From positions 79,273-143,272 of the forward strand of contig NBAY01000090.1 of NCBI GenBank assembly GCA_002794775.1: a stretch of 64,000 nt of DNA. The letters are read 5' to 3'. The notes under the pieces were generated by a model. The model ran no database searches. It was given only the letters and a program-made list of their open reading frames with translations, and was not told the DNA's origin. The stretch is from Porodaedalea pini (Eukaryota; Basidiomycota; Agaricomycetes; Hymenochaetales; Hymenochaetaceae). The position numbers and the translations under genes are program-made. Below, piece by piece: positions 9,591 to 21,197 of the stretch (position 1 is its first letter; each line of letters starts with the position of its first letter).

Positions 9591-10353
9591 TTCGACTGTA
9601 TGTGATATTATGGTCCCTTACTAACCCTTACTCAGAATTATCTTTCCAAATACCCAAGCGGCAACCAATCCTCATGACCTAGGTGCCATAGCTAATATTG
9701 AAGACTTCTATCGAGACTGGACTGAGGATGAGGAGGGCAATGAAGAGGGTGAGGAGGACAACAAAGAGGAAGAGGACAATGTATGAATTTTGATTGAAAT
9801 TTCCGCTCACATTCAATCCAATACCATCCATCTTGAACAGCTATTTCTATTTTCCCTATTATCGGTCACATATTGTTATGTGCTATTTCAATTTCATTCT
9901 ATTCCAATACTTCTATCTAATTGTCATCCACGACAACTGCTGCTAAGTGAGCTATAACTATTATACACATGAGAACCAACAGTGCGCATCATCATCAATT
10001 AGAAAGCATTATAAGTAATTTCTTACTTTTATGACTCCAACAACTCTTCCGCCACCTTGTAATCCTGACTTTAGAATTTATTTAATTATATATAAGTCTG
10101 CAATACTTCTGCTAACTTATACTCTATTGAAAGTCTTATCATGTATTAAAATCTCTCATAAGTGTTTTGATATATTATAATTTGGTATGACTGTTATGCT
10201 TTTCGGTAAGTATTATGGTGGATTGTAAGATGGAGTTCAGATTATATTGCTCTATAATTATGCCCAAAATGATTATATGTATTACATGTCTTTTAAGACT
10301 TATAATTGAATATAATTAGTTATAATACTCTGCAGATTTTTGTGATGACCCAG
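9591..10353. other. AT-rich; acidic exon-like tail at about 9650-9786
   Basis: After a possible acceptor near 9640 the plus strand reads an acidic tail (DFYRDWTEDEEGNEEGEED) ending at a TGA near 9786. It could be the last exon of a decayed gene whose other exon lies near 9245-9365. From 9790 to 10353 the sequence is AT-rich and I see no gene. Confidence 0.3.
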
Positions 10354-10396
10354 GTGATACGTAACCGTTAGTGACAGTATGTGTCACGCGCTCGAC
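10354..10396. repeat. Boundary motif, copy 1 (GTGATACGTAACCGTTAGTG...)
   Basis: A 43-bp sequence containing GTGATACG and GTGTCACGC. It recurs in the same orientation at 16534-16576 with about 85% identity, and in part and inverted at 49879-49910. The copies lie at edges of the duplicated S-A-K modules, so it marks module boundaries rather than a gene. Confidence 0.7.
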
Positions 10397-10439
10397 GCCA
10401 CCAACTAACTGAGTAACTCAACAATTCTAATGAGCTACT

Positions 10440-12780
10440 CCTTCCAGAGAGCCGACCCCAACGCATGTACCTTCGTCAGCGCCTGCAGTTGAAGACGGTA
10501 TTGCCTCCTCTGCACCTTCTCGAGCGGCCAGCGCACCGCACGATGCCGATGAGGCCGGTGTCGCCTCCTCTGTGGATTCCAGACCGATAACGGCTTCGCA
10601 CGACGCGGACGAGGGTCCGCTGATGCTCTTCGAGGAGGAGCTCATGCAGGATGCGGCAGAATTGGCCGAGTCCGAGATGGGAGCTGGGAGCTGGGAGCTG
10701 GGAAGAGGTTTCGGCTGCGGAGGCACCTGAATCTGAACCAGAGAGGGAGGACATCGAGGTGGACATCGAGGTTGTTGACGTGAATGATAATGACAATGCT
10801 GGCAACGACGATACCGCTGTCGATAAAGAAATGCACGACGCGCGCTCAGCATCTCCTCCAAAGGCTCGCGTTTCACTCATACCGTGTTGAGGTCCACACG
10901 CCTTCGCCACCGCAACGTCCTGCACAGTCTCTATCTTCCTCTATGCACGAGCCGCTTCACCACTCTCCACTTCTGGAACCTGAACGGGACTCGTATGAGG
11001 AGAAAACAGGTGATCCTCGCGTCCGCCTCAGCCACCCCAGCAGCCACACCTGCGCCAGAAATTTCTCCCACCTCCAATCATGCCAGCCCATCTGACAATG
11101 ATCACCTCAGTGCGAGTCCAAGGTTGCTATGCGCGCCCTCTCCCGCTGTATCCATCGGCTCCTCTACGGACGTCCGACCGACTCCACCGCCTTTCGCTGC
11201 TGCTTCCGACAACGAACATGAGCACGAGCAGACGCAGGGACAGGAGTCAGAGTCAGCAGAAGGTGGCGAGCCGACTGCATCCGCTCCAGCCGAGCCATCG
11301 AAGATCAGACGGTCAATGGCAGACTATCGCCAGCGAAAACGGAAGCAGCGTGAAGAGGAGGCGGCGAAAGCTACGGTGGAGCCCCGTTACTCCTGTTACA
11401 CCTCTGCTGCAGGACTTGCCTGGGATAGTCGAGGCGAATCGCGTGTGTTGGGTCGGATGAGATGCCGGGTGGGTTGGAAAAGGCCGAGAAAAGGAAGGAA
11501 CTAGAAGAAGGGCAGACTGGGAGGGAGAATGGGGATTCGAAGACTCGAACCGAAAGTCATACCTCGATAGGAGAGCAGACGCTGAGCTCTCAAAAGCAAG
11601 GATCAGGACCGACCGTAGAAGCTGGCCTGAGACCATCTGCCGGTCAGAAAGCATCTAAAAGTGTTTCGGGCAGTCTGGACATCTGCGACTATCCTGGCAC
11701 TTCTGCCTACGTCGACGCTCCGCAGTATTCTGTTGCAATGACGATGCCGTCAACTTCTGATATGCCGAAGTCTACTGCGGTACCTGTGGAGCTTCCAGCT
11801 CAAGTAGTTTCGCGGCAGGAGTCATCACCTAAGCGTGAGATATCTGAAGAGCGTGTGGACTTTTCTCCTAACCCCGAGCTGGACAGCAGAGTGCCTGCTG
11901 GATTGAAAGTCGGTCGCGGTACTGGCACTCCACCGCCGGGCGAAACTCCGCAAGATTGCGGACAGGCAGTTCCACCATCGTCTCCTCCTACACAAAGCAA
12001 GGGACATGCACTTACGCCGCAGGCGGAGGAATGTGGCTGCACAGCGTGCGACGCCACCATCGAAGCCTGACGCGGACACTTGTCGTGGATAACCCTCTAG
12101 TTTGCCCGCTTCGACGCGCCCGCCAGCGCCAGCGCCTTCTTTGACTCCAACGTCCGCGTTTTCTATTACCGGCACTGCTAGAACTAATCATGGTGGACCG
12201 ACCCCACCAAAGTGACCTCGTTCCTTCTGCGACGTGTCATCAGCGTGTCTCCCCCACCCCATATCCGTGAGCTCCCACCATCGGCCGCTAGAAAGTCCAA
12301 GCTGGGTGGCACGCGAACGCGCTGTTGCAACTGGAGTTGGACTCGTTGGCAGAGTACCTGCAGCAACTACAGAAGTCATGGACAAGAAGGTAGACGCCGT
12401 ATCTCCTGTCAGGCGCGCTCCGTCTTATGTTCCTGGACCCACAAAATCGACTTCCATTGCAGTTCCTGGTGCACCTTCAAGTTCAGGCACAACCTCTGGA
12501 CTGCCGGTGGTGAGTCGGCCGGCACCGCCGAGCGGACCCCGAGCGGTTCGAATGCCTTCTGCGGGGCTAGGTAGGACGCAGCCACCTCCGCCTCCCCGCG
12601 GGCCGCTTGCTGAGCGTGTTGAACGCGATCGGTCTCATGGCCGGGAACGGGAGCGAGAGGTTGACTGGGATTGAGAACGCGACATAGAACATGATCGTGA
12701 TCGTGATCGTGACAGACACTCGCCTCCTCGGGGACGATATGCTGGACGGGTACGATTCTGTGGACGCGGTCGTAGATGAT
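10440..12780 (+). pseudogene. Ser/Pro/Arg-rich nuclear-type protein, decayed (module gene S, copy 1)
   Basis: A long low-complexity protein can be followed in the plus direction, but only by changing frame repeatedly. It has an acidic Ser-rich part (about 10440-10860, with DIEVDIEVVDVNDNDN), then Pro/Ser/Glu-rich sequence with a basic block SMADYRQRKRKQREEEA near 11313-11363, a Ser/Thr/Pro region (11462-12070), and a Pro/Arg tail (12234-12674, PPPPPRGPLAERVERD) that runs past a stop into an alternating Arg-Asp stretch near 12690. The basic DYRxRKxKQREEE block and Arg/Asp tail recall C-terminal regions of large fungal chromatin proteins such as SET-domain factors, but no catalytic domain is present. 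A three-fold heptamer (GGGAGCT) near 10678-10700 coincides with one frame break. A second copy lies at 47495-48520. Confidence 0.5.
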
Positions 12781-13235
12781 CACATCATGTCCTTCACCAC
12801 TCTCCTTTTTTTCGTTGTTCCTTCTTTCATACGTTTCTTGGGTCTGCGTGCGTATCGTTTCAATGCAATATACTTGTAATGCTTTCATCTTTGCCTTCAC
12901 TTCCTTTGTGTCTGACTTTCCTTCGTCGCACCTATACCCGCTTCATCTATCCTATTCTCTTTTGCCTGTTGACTGATGTGCTTCATCTGTATCGTGTATG
13001 TCTATGCTGTCCAACCCAATGTGCTCATTGTTTTGAATTTTTTTTTTGTCACACTGTGCTTTGACGTAGCCACGATCCTTACTGACCATCTATCTGATCG
13101 GCTATTTTCAGAATGTACAGTATCTTCTAGCTTCGTCCGGCTGAAGAATTATACTCACAGTGTCCTTGTGACCCATTGGAAGCAGCTTATCCTTATCACT
13201 CCCACCAGCGACTACTCTTTCTCTCAACGACGACC
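12781..13235. other. Spacer between module genes S and A
   Basis: T-rich, with no gene seen. Its left part (to about 13160) is duplicated, inverted, at 47490-47720 with high identity. From about 13160 on, the sequence instead matches the upstream end of the aldolase copy near 53520. The junction between these two homologies sits at about 13150-13165. Confidence 0.6.
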
Positions 13236-14297
13236 ATGGCTCCTGTCGCAACCGCCGCTGCTGATGTCGCTCTCGCTCCGACTGTCAAGTCCAAGGTTCC
13301 CAGCGTTGACGAAGAGATTCAACATGATAAGTCGACTATGAGCAAGCGCTCACGGTCCGCTTTCCCGAAACAACCCGTGTTTGAAGATAAGTTGGAGGAA
13401 CGTGCATATCTCAAGTTCCGCCTCGCCCAAGCCTTTCGAATCTTTGGCAGGCTTGGGTACGATGAAGGCGTCGCCGGCCACATCACCGTCAGAGTACGTC
13501 GTTCGCATCCTAGCTTATACTCAAATAATTATTACTTATTAATAATGCAAGGATCCGATTAAGACCGACTCCTTCTGGGTCAATCCGTTCGGTCTGCATT
13601 TCTCGCTCATCCAGCCAGATGACCTCCTTCTTGTCGACCACACCGGCGCCATTCTCGACGAGTCTGGGCCCTCGCGTCTGCTCAACTCAGCCGCATTTGC
13701 GATCCATTCTGCTATTCACACTGCACGTCCCGACGTGCTTTGTGCCGCGCACTCTCACTCCGTCTATGGACGTGCGTTCTCAACGCTTGGGAAGGAGCTC
13801 GATATGATTACACAGGACTCTTGCGCATTCTACAAGGATCACGCGGTTTACAAGCAGTTTAATGGTGTTGTTCTCGCGGAGGAGGAAGGGCGGAACATAG
13901 CTGAGACACTTGGAAACAAGAAGGTATGCGCTACTTGAATAAGGCAAGCCACTGTTGTGCTGATGGCAGTCATGCGTAGGCTATCATTCTTCAGGTAACC
14001 ATAAGTCGTCTTTCTCCGTTTGTTGTTAAATCGTGTACGATTTTCACCTAGAACCACGGTCTGCTTGTGGCGACGTCGTCGATCGAGGGCACTGTACACT
14101 ATTTTACGGCACTGGAGAAGTCGTGCCATGTACAGCTTTTGGCGGACGCGGCAGGGTCAACGGTAAAGATCGGGGACGAAGAAGCGGCGGAGACCTACAG
14201 AACTGTCGGCACCGCGTACACCGGCTGGTTTAGCGGCCGGCCGGCGTTCCACGTCCTTGAAGCGAATGAAGGTGTATGCTTCAAGTATGCAAAGTAG
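13236..14297 (+). CDS. Class II aldolase/adducin domain protein (intact copy)
   Basis: Four exons (13236-13493, 13552-13923, 13980-13994, 14052-14297) join in phase to about 296 residues. The second intron is followed by a 15-nt micro-exon (AIILQ). The Ala-rich N-terminus is followed by LAQAFRIFGRLGYDEGVAGH, then NPFGLHFSLIQPDDLLLVD, the metal-site segment CAAHSHSVYG and NHGLLVATSSIEGTVHYF. This is the order expected in the class II aldolase/adducin fold, which binds a divalent metal through His residues. The fungal cytosolic family is of unclear substrate, so no reaction is assigned. The start at 13236 is chosen because an upstream in-frame ATG at 13176 adds only an unconserved leader. A decayed paralogue is at 52413-53452. 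It is flanked by S upstream and the kinase downstream, on the same strand. Confidence 0.88.
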
Positions 14298-14704
14298 ATG
14301 CTAGAAAGATATGTGCATTGGGAGTCATGGCAGAGAATGGTGAATGAAATGTACTATCAAGAACTTTTTGGGAAATATGAACGTGCAGTCTTGATGCCAG
14401 ATTAAAATATGTGGCGTCCTTAGCAGAGTTGCTTCCGACATTGTACTCTAGCATTGGGTGGCATGGACGCAAACTCAGTATAATATAAGTCTTTTGGGCT
14501 AAGTTACATTCTACTAGTTGCTAATGTTCCCCAATCAAAAGCCCATTCTCCTCCCCATCACTGATACGTGCTTACCGAACCATTCATCACATATGCATAC
14601 ATTAAAATGCAATGAACATTTAGTACATAAAATAGGAGTTTCTGTCCATGTCCAGATCCACACCCACCAACCGAACAAGCAGCACCTGAGAGCACATTTC
14701 GACG
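14298..14704. other. Spacer between aldolase and kinase
   Basis: No gene seen. The right half (about 14520-14704) is clearly homologous to 51963-52180 in inverted orientation, so the aldolase-kinase pair was duplicated as one unit including this spacer. Confidence 0.6.
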
Positions 14705-16422
14705 ATGTCCAGACACCTGTGCAATTTGAAACCTATAGAAACAGAGGACAATGTATTGTCTCGACCTGTAGGAGATTTGATACTTTTGGACAAGATAGGC
14801 AAAGGCACTTCTGGGGAAGTCTGGGTGCGTTCAGATGTTCCTTCCTCACTTACTATTACAAGTCTGGTGGAGGTTCGTGGCACGGGGGATAAAGTATCCC
14901 TTGCGTTGAAAGCTAAGAGGTCTCATGTGTTTCGAACTAGCAACTTCCTTTATATCAAATGTCTCTGCGTCTTATACTTACTCCAAGTACTTCCTTGATA
15001 GAGAGCAAAACGACTCGGAAACAACACCGAAGAGTTCGCCGCAAAAGTACTTAACTTCGACAACCCCCTTAACCTAGAGAAAGCAGTAATGAATGAAGTT
15101 CGACTCACACGAAGATTAGGGCATAAGCATGTGGTATGTTGTTATACCTGAATTATATCCTACATTATGTACGCTTAATAACCAACTATTTGGAAGGTGG
15201 GGTGTTATGGTCTCTATGAGAATGATGACAATTATGTCATTATCTATGAACTTGCTAAAGGAGGATCTCTTGCTAAGCGACTTCAAAAAGTCAGCAGCTT
15301 TTCAGAAAAGGATGCTGCACATATCATAAAGTACATATTTCTTGTCCATCCAAGTATATTTGAGTTTCTGACATAGGACAATTAGGCAGGTAGCTAAAGC
15401 TTTGGAGTACATCCATGGCAATGGTGTTATGCATAGGGATGTAAAGTAAGTATCACATAGTGATTTTTATGAGTAGCTCAGATCTCTGAGCTTTTGTCAC
15501 TACAGACCAGAAAATATTTTTTCAAGGAAGATTCACCCTGATTTTTCTCATTCTTTGAGTAAGGATGAAGTTTGTCTTGGTGACTTTGGATTGTGAGATA
15601 GTATCATCATTGCAGAGCTTCCCTGTTCCATTAACAAGCTATTCCCAGTGCACATAAAAGTGAAGACAATAAAGCAAGTGATACATTGGGACCAACATCA
15701 TATATTGCTCCTGAAGTGCTACTTAGCCATGAGTACACAAATAAAGTAGACATGTGGTCTCTGGGGTGAGATATTCTACTTTTATTTAGAATAATGTGCT
15801 CTATAATTTCATAGGGTCATCACATATGAGCTTCTAAGTGGAACAAAACTTTATCCTGGAGATGATATTGAAGTTAAATTTCAGGAGGTCAAGAATAAGC
15901 CTATTCTTTTAACAGGGGAAAACTGGACTTATATATCTAAGGATGGTGAGCCTATTTCCCCCTAATGCAGAAGTTGGATTTGCTCACTCTGGGAAATATG
16001 TAGCAAAGAACTTTGTACATTGTTGTCTGGAAAGGGACCCAGAAAAAAGGATTTCTGCAAAAGAAGCACTTGATCACAATGTAGGATTCAAGTAGTTTCT
16101 CATATGAGACTAAACTTATTTTTTTACATTGCTCACGCAGTGGTTGAAAAATGGTACAAATCTTAGTTCAAGGAATTTAAAGGCACTGCACGCATGGAGG
16201 AATGGAGTATCGAAGATTATGAAGGGAACAGAAAGCAGCAAAAATATTTCGAGCAAAACTTCCAGTAAAGGGATGAAGCCTTCGGGCTCTACAACAAGCT
16301 TAAGGTCGAGCACGGCAGCAAGTCCCAACCAAAGGCGAGACCCTACAACGGATCCCGCCCATGCTGGAAGTGCAAACGTCGCCAGTGATAAGAAAGGAGG
16401 GCATGAAAAGCAGAACAAATGA
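14705..16422 (+). pseudogene. CaMK-like Ser/Thr protein kinase with one frameshift (module gene K, copy 1)
   Basis: Exons separated by short introns give a nearly full kinase domain: glycine loop GKGTSGEVW, lysine segment EEFAAKVLNF, alpha-C Glu in NEVRLTRRLGHKHV, catalytic loop MHRDVKPENIF, DFG in CLGDFG, TSYIAPEVL and DMWSLG. The C-terminal lobe continues as VITYELLSGTKLYPGDD and, after the break, FVHCCLERDPEKRIS. The last exon (16141-16422) adds a basic Ser-rich tail ending HEKQNK. Compared with the paralogue at 50036-51962, one extra base in a C-run near 15957-15963 shifts the frame into TAA. All catalytic residues are otherwise present, so this is either a recent loss or a sequencing error. 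The catalytic part is much more AT-rich than the neighbouring aldolase. The substrate is unknown. Confidence 0.72.
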
Positions 16423-16815
16423 AAGCAGGAAGCAAACATGAGAAGAAGAATAATCCTAGCATACGTAGCTTATATATAGCCAGGCATGTTAGATTCGTCG
16501 AAGTAGTCAAAGCAAGATTTGAAGTCGAGGCATGTGATACGTGACCATTAGTGACAGCACGTGTCACGCTCTCGACATCGATGACGGCGACGAGCGCGAC
16601 CGACTGTGACAACGTGAACGTCTCGTTTGCGCCATGGAAATCGCGACGTCAATGACACCCCTAATGACGCACACTCCTACTCCGTTTCTCCAACCTTCAA
16701 AATCCAACTCCCCGAGACACAGAAGTATAAAATGCTCGCCCTTCGTCATTTCTGCCTTCCAACTCGTGTCTCATCCTCAACCCTCGCATTTATTTGCACA
16801 CGCAACGTGAACATT
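16423..16815. repeat. Boundary motif copy 2 (16534-16576) and promoter-proximal spacer
   Basis: The segment 16534-16576 repeats 10354-10396. The following 100 bp (to about 16680) still resembles the inverted sequence at about 49700-49880, so the duplicated unit ends here. The remaining 130 bp leads into the SDR gene and is presumably its promoter. No other gene is seen. Confidence 0.6.
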
Positions 16816-18237
16816 ATGGCAAACAACGCGACCTTCAAGATTTCCAACCTCTTCAATGTCGAAGGTAAGCACGATGGTTAGAACATGCTCGTCAAGGACG
16901 AAATGTGATGAATCCTACCTGCTTTCGCTAGGATGGGTTGCGGTTGTGACTGGGGGAGGAACTGGTATTGGTACGTGTCTGAGCATATTTGGTGCAGCAA
17001 AGTATTCATAGACTTTCAAAGGTCTGATGGTTAGCAAGCGTCCTGTTTTTAATTCAACTTCTCTGACAACCCGTTCAGGCTGCGCAAGCACTCGCGAACA
17101 ATGGTGCACGTGTTTGTAAGTCCTCTCCCCCTTCCTTATCTTTTGTGACCTATCCCACCTTACTATAATTGTCTCTAAGACATCACCTCTCGCTGCCAAT
17201 CTGCACTTGACCAAGCCGTCGCTACACACGGAAAGTCACTCGCCCACCCGAATGGTGCTCTCATCCCCATCACTGCCGACGTCACCTCCAAATCGTCAAT
17301 TGAGCAGCTGGTCGCGGAGATCAGCAAGCGAGAGAAGCACGTTGACGCGAGTCTGAAATCTATCTGATACTACTGTGCTTGTCCAACGTCCCGACCAGGT
17401 CCTTGTCAATAATGCCGGTATTACGAAAGGCACAAGCGAAGTCGAGAAGGGTGACGAAGATGCGGTTGCTCTCGGAAAGGAGCTTTGGAGCGAAGAGGCG
17501 GAGAGCTGGGAGGACGTGTACCGCACGAATGTTATAGGGTGCGTAAGTTACGAGACGAATTACGTCGTCCTTTCCCATTTATGTCGGTTTCCGATCAAGA
17601 TATTTCTTCACGACGGTCAAATTCCTTCCTTTGCTGGCAGCGTCTGCGCAGACGAAGGCGGCACATCGTGGTGCGGTGATTAACATTACGAGCATGTCTG
17701 GCATCACACGCACGACGCAGCACCACTTTAAGTACAACGTCTCCAAGGCCGCCGCAATTCATCTCAGCACTCTTCTCGCGCAAGAGTGTCGCCGAACGAA
17801 AGTCAACGTGCGCGTAAACAAGTGCGTTGCTTTATTTATTCCCTTTTCTTCTTTCTTATCTAAGTGTTGAACTGGCATTCTTGGTAGCATTGCCCCGGGT
17901 ATTTTCCCCTCTGAGATGACGAGTACGCCCCTTCCTCTTACCCTTACCATGCGCCTTGTGTCTCATCTGTCCTTCATGATGTCGTAGCTGAAGGTTCCGA
18001 CGAAATCAACAAGTCTGAGATCCCCGTCGACGAGTCATACGGTGAAAAGAAGGGCATTCCAGCTGGTCGTCCCGGTCGTGACGAGGATATGGCACAAGCC
18101 ATTCTTGCACTCGCATGCAACCAGTATGCGTATGGTCAGGTACTCTTTTTGTTTCTCTACTTCCCTGCGTTGCTTTGCTGATGTTGGTCTTGTAGACGCT
18201 GGCGATCGAGGGAGGTTACTTGCTTGAGCATCCATGA
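16816..18237 (+). CDS. Short-chain dehydrogenase/reductase (SDR)
   Basis: A multi-exon gene starting MANNATFKISNLFNVEG and ending GGYLLEHP. It has the classical SDR layout: nucleotide-binding VTGGGTGIG, then NGARVYITSR, DVTSKSS, the NNAG motif (LVNNAGITKG), a catalytic Ser in NITSMSG and the YxxxK pair in YNVSKAA, then NNIAPGIFPSEM. It should be an NAD(P)-dependent oxidoreductase of about 300 residues. The closest remembered relatives are annotated as rhamnolipid-type 3-oxoacyl-ACP reductases, but the substrate cannot be read from sequence. One intron (17347-17400) appears to use a GC donor (GCGAGT) and the normal AG acceptor. With that donor the frame joins HVD to VLVNNAG exactly. All catalytic residues are present. 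Confidence 0.9.
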
Positions 18238-18659
18238 AGAGAACACAGACTGAGACGAAAGGAATGTGTATAAAGATGTTCTTCTTGCTGTGTGTTCGTA
18301 TTCTGGGTTCTTCTGTAAAATTCTAACGTAGCAACTAATTTCCTGATCTGAGGCAGTCAACTGACACGTCATGCCATGGTTCCGATGTCTGCACTGGCAT
18401 TAAATAATCCGCCATGACTCCAACCTCACTTATCACCTTTTCCTTGACTTCGCGTTCGCGAATGACGTCCCATCTGAGCATATTTCTTGCGAGAGTTCGA
18501 ATGTGCGAAAAATGCGCATTTTTCAAAAGGACATACAAGTTTTACATCTGTTTGAAGAGCAAGAGTCCACGAAATACATGAAGTCTGTTTAAAAATCGAA
18601 ATTTCGTCGAGTAAATGAGAAATGTACGACTATTTGAAGAATTGTTGAATAGTCTGTGA
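18238..18659. other. Intergenic, convergent 3' ends
   Basis: No gene or RNA seen. It separates the 3' ends of the SDR (plus) and the hypothetical gene (minus). Confidence 0.5.
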
Positions 18660-20204
18660 TCATCGCTGGAAAACGCTCATGTGGAGGACTCGGGTGCTAA
18701 GTGAATATAGTTGAAATGCTCTCTGATCCAAGAGGGCTCCGTAAGGTGCGACCACGCACGAGCGCTGCCAGATATACGTATGCATGTCAGCATTTGAATA
18801 GCTCTCCTGTACGATAACAATAATGAAACAAAAGGGTGTACGTACACCATTTCCTTCAGGTAAGGCGGATTTAAATTTCTGCAAGGGTCTGAAAGCCACC
18901 AAAGGACAGAGGCGACTGTCTCCCATTCGATCGCTTCAGGGTGTGCCATGTCGAAAAGATAGAGCAGAGCGATAGAGAGGTCCTGAATCATTTTTTCTAT
19001 GTTGTCAAGATGTGCTCGTGACTGTTCGACGAACTCGGACCAAGAGACAAACTTGAAGATGTTGGAAAATATCCAAAGTACGCCCTCGAGATGACGAAAT
19101 GCGAGAAACGCGTGTTGTGGTGACCTAAAGCAAGGTAGTAGGGAAATGGAAAATTAGAAATGACGAGACTGAAAGAAAGGGAGGAACGTACTTGTAGACA
19201 TGCATGATTAATCCATTAAACTCGCTGGTAAGTATTCCTGCACATACTCTCCATTCAACCTTTTTGACAAGCTCTTTGGTCTCAAACCCAATTGGAATGA
19301 GTTTATAGTGCAGCATTCGTACTTTATGTCCAACAGAATTTACTTCATTGTCGACCAAGCACATGAGCGCTCGTTGAGAGGGGAGAAGAAGATGGTTGCG
19401 GAACCGATCCTGCTCAGCCATCCTCATGGCAAGGGCAACCTGGCGCGATGCGTCGAGTGTACTGAGTGTATCATGAGAATAGGAATCCCAGATCGAAAGA
19501 TAGATGATTGCTTCAAATGCGAGCTTCTGGTTGGAAGTGATATCCGATCTGTATCATATATAGAAAAACATTTGTGAGTTGACTCTGATGAGTTATGGAG
19601 GTACAGAGAGCGCACCGTGCATATCTGATTAGTTTTGCGAGGCTTTTGCGATATTTCTTTGCCTTCCTTGATTTAGGCATTGGAGTATTATCACGATCCC
19701 AGTCGGCCCAAGGCGATCTTTCAGCGCTCCAAAGCCGAAGTGTTCCGCATGTTTGCTCGTGACCGCCTCTAGCCGCTTCCCGAGGAAAGTATGAAGCAAT
19801 CCAAGCGTGCGTCCTGCGCCTGGCAGATTGTCCGCTGTAGCCATAGTGCTCAGTGTAGATATGGAGGACGCATCATCTTCGCAGCGAGACCGTAATGCCG
19901 TGATGCTGCAACCATCCCCAGTAGCTCTACTTGCTGTCCTGCTATTGGCCGGTGCACTATTAGTGGAGGCATGTGTGCGCTTTGCGGCACGTCTGTCGGC
20001 CCATCCTTCGAGCTTTTGTCCAAGGTAGCTGAAAGCAAGTCCGACAGTTCTGCCAGCACCAGGCAGGTCATCTGCAGTCGCCGTGGTGCTGGTAGAGGTC
20101 GCATCGGAATCCTGATCTTCAGCTTCGTCGAACGCATCTAAGAATGATTCAAGACTTCCATTTGGGTGAGAAGTAAGACGGTAGGAGAGCTGAAGCGAAG
20201 ACAT
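18660..20204 (-). CDS. Hypothetical protein with an internal DxLPGAGRTxGL repeat
   Basis: I do not recognise the family. The N-terminal exon (20204 down to about 19720) is Ser/Thr/Ala-rich and contains the same block twice: DDLPGAGRTVGLAFSYLGQK and DNLPGAGRTLGLLHTFLGKR, about 70 residues apart, each followed by a basic stretch. Downstream minus-strand blocks read as ordinary soluble protein: LAFEAIIYLSIWDSYS, RALMCLVDNEVNSVGHKV, KVEWRVCAGILTSEFNGL and ALLYLFDMAHPEAIEWETV. Between the N-terminal exon and the segment WADWDRDNTPMPKSRKA the frame changes near 19730 with no clear intron, so either an intron under 45 nt or a frameshift is present. The exact 3' end (18660 or 18677) depends on whether the last small intron is used. 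Confidence 0.55.
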
Positions 20205-20428
20205 TGATTGAGAAGAAGTGCATTTAGGTCCTGGGAACGATGCCGCGAATAAATTGGTACTTTATATCACAGCCACGAGGCTGCGTCTCCGTCTTCAGGC
20301 CGCAAGATCAGACCTCGTGACTGATATCTGCAGTGAAGCCAGCAACTTGGTTAGCACAGTTAGATGCCTTGCAAATGCATTTATTTATTTACAATTTCCC
20401 GCTTACCACGAAAGTTTAGCAATCGCAT

Positions 20429-20722
20429 TCAAGGTTCAAACTTGACAAAGAATCTGTTCGCCCAGTATATCGACTCGAGGTGTTCATGCACGTTCCCCAC
20501 TGAGATATCGAACGAGGACAATTGTAGGACATTTGCCAAGCGTGAGCACCGAGTTTGCGGTCCATAAACGGAATAAGGAGCGTCGATTAGAAAGATACTG
20601 GTCCCAGAGAAGAACGCAAGGAGCAAAGCGCTTTTCCACACCTTGATCTCGTCGTATATCACTTTGCTCATTTCCGTTGTTGCAGTTAGTGCACACGTCG
20701 CAGACGACACTCTGTTTTGCAA
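20429..20722 (-). CDS. Hypothetical small ORF
   Basis: A 97-codon minus-strand frame with a hydrophobic stretch (SALLLAFFSGTSIFLIDAPY) and otherwise ordinary composition. No family is recognised, and it could be one exon of a larger or decayed gene. The overlapping frame 20484-20756 looks less protein-like. Confidence 0.25.
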   Translation of the reverse strand: MQNRVSSATCALTATTEMSKVIYDEIKVWKSALLLAFFSGTSIFLIDAPYSVYGPQTRCSRLANVLQLSSFDISVGNVHEHLESIYWANRFFVKFEP

Positions 20723-20756
20723 GTGAAATGAGTACTAGTGGCCTAGCGCGGGTCAA

Positions 20757-21197
20757 TTCTGGGAATATGCGAGGTCGGTAAAATCAGGACTCCTGATACA
20801 GTGATAGATGAGAGCAACTCGGAAACATTCAGAGCGCCGTGAATGAATAACAAAATTGAGCAGCGGAATAGATGTCGCATGTGGAAGTGGGCACTGACCG
20901 AGATCTATCGCACTAGGCTGTAGTCAAATAAGCTTCAACGAGATCCGAGACGGAGGAATGTGGAGTAGGTCATGTTCTGTCATGCTTTGGTAGTAGAACA
21001 CATTGTTGAAATTGACGTGATAGAGTATGTGCTGTACATTAAGGATTACAAATCGGTAAAAGTCCAGCGTAATACACGGCGAGTGAGGTAGAAATACAGT
21101 GTGCGGTGAATTATATGGTTGTATCGGTATAATGGTAGGGTATGATCCAGGATGGTCGCGTATTGATAAGCGACCCATCGTCTGCTAGCCGGGAAAA
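20757..21197. other. Intergenic
   Basis: No gene seen. It lies downstream of the GPI-protein gene on the minus strand. Confidence 0.5.

Noticed and set aside
9537..9620. Helitron 3' end (hairpin followed by CTRR)
   Set aside because: The nearest CTAA is more than 20 nt from the hairpin, and no Rep/helicase or matching 5' TC end is seen.
10427..10925. Long Ser/Thr-rich frames on the minus strand
   Set aside because: They are antisense to the acidic, Ser-rich plus-strand region of gene S. The plus-strand reading is continued by homologous copies and has a more natural acidic composition.
11530..11600. Possible tRNA on the minus strand (GGTTCGAGTC like a B box)
   Set aside because: The arms do not pair around it and no A box or acceptor stem is found. 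It lies within a coding-like region of gene S.
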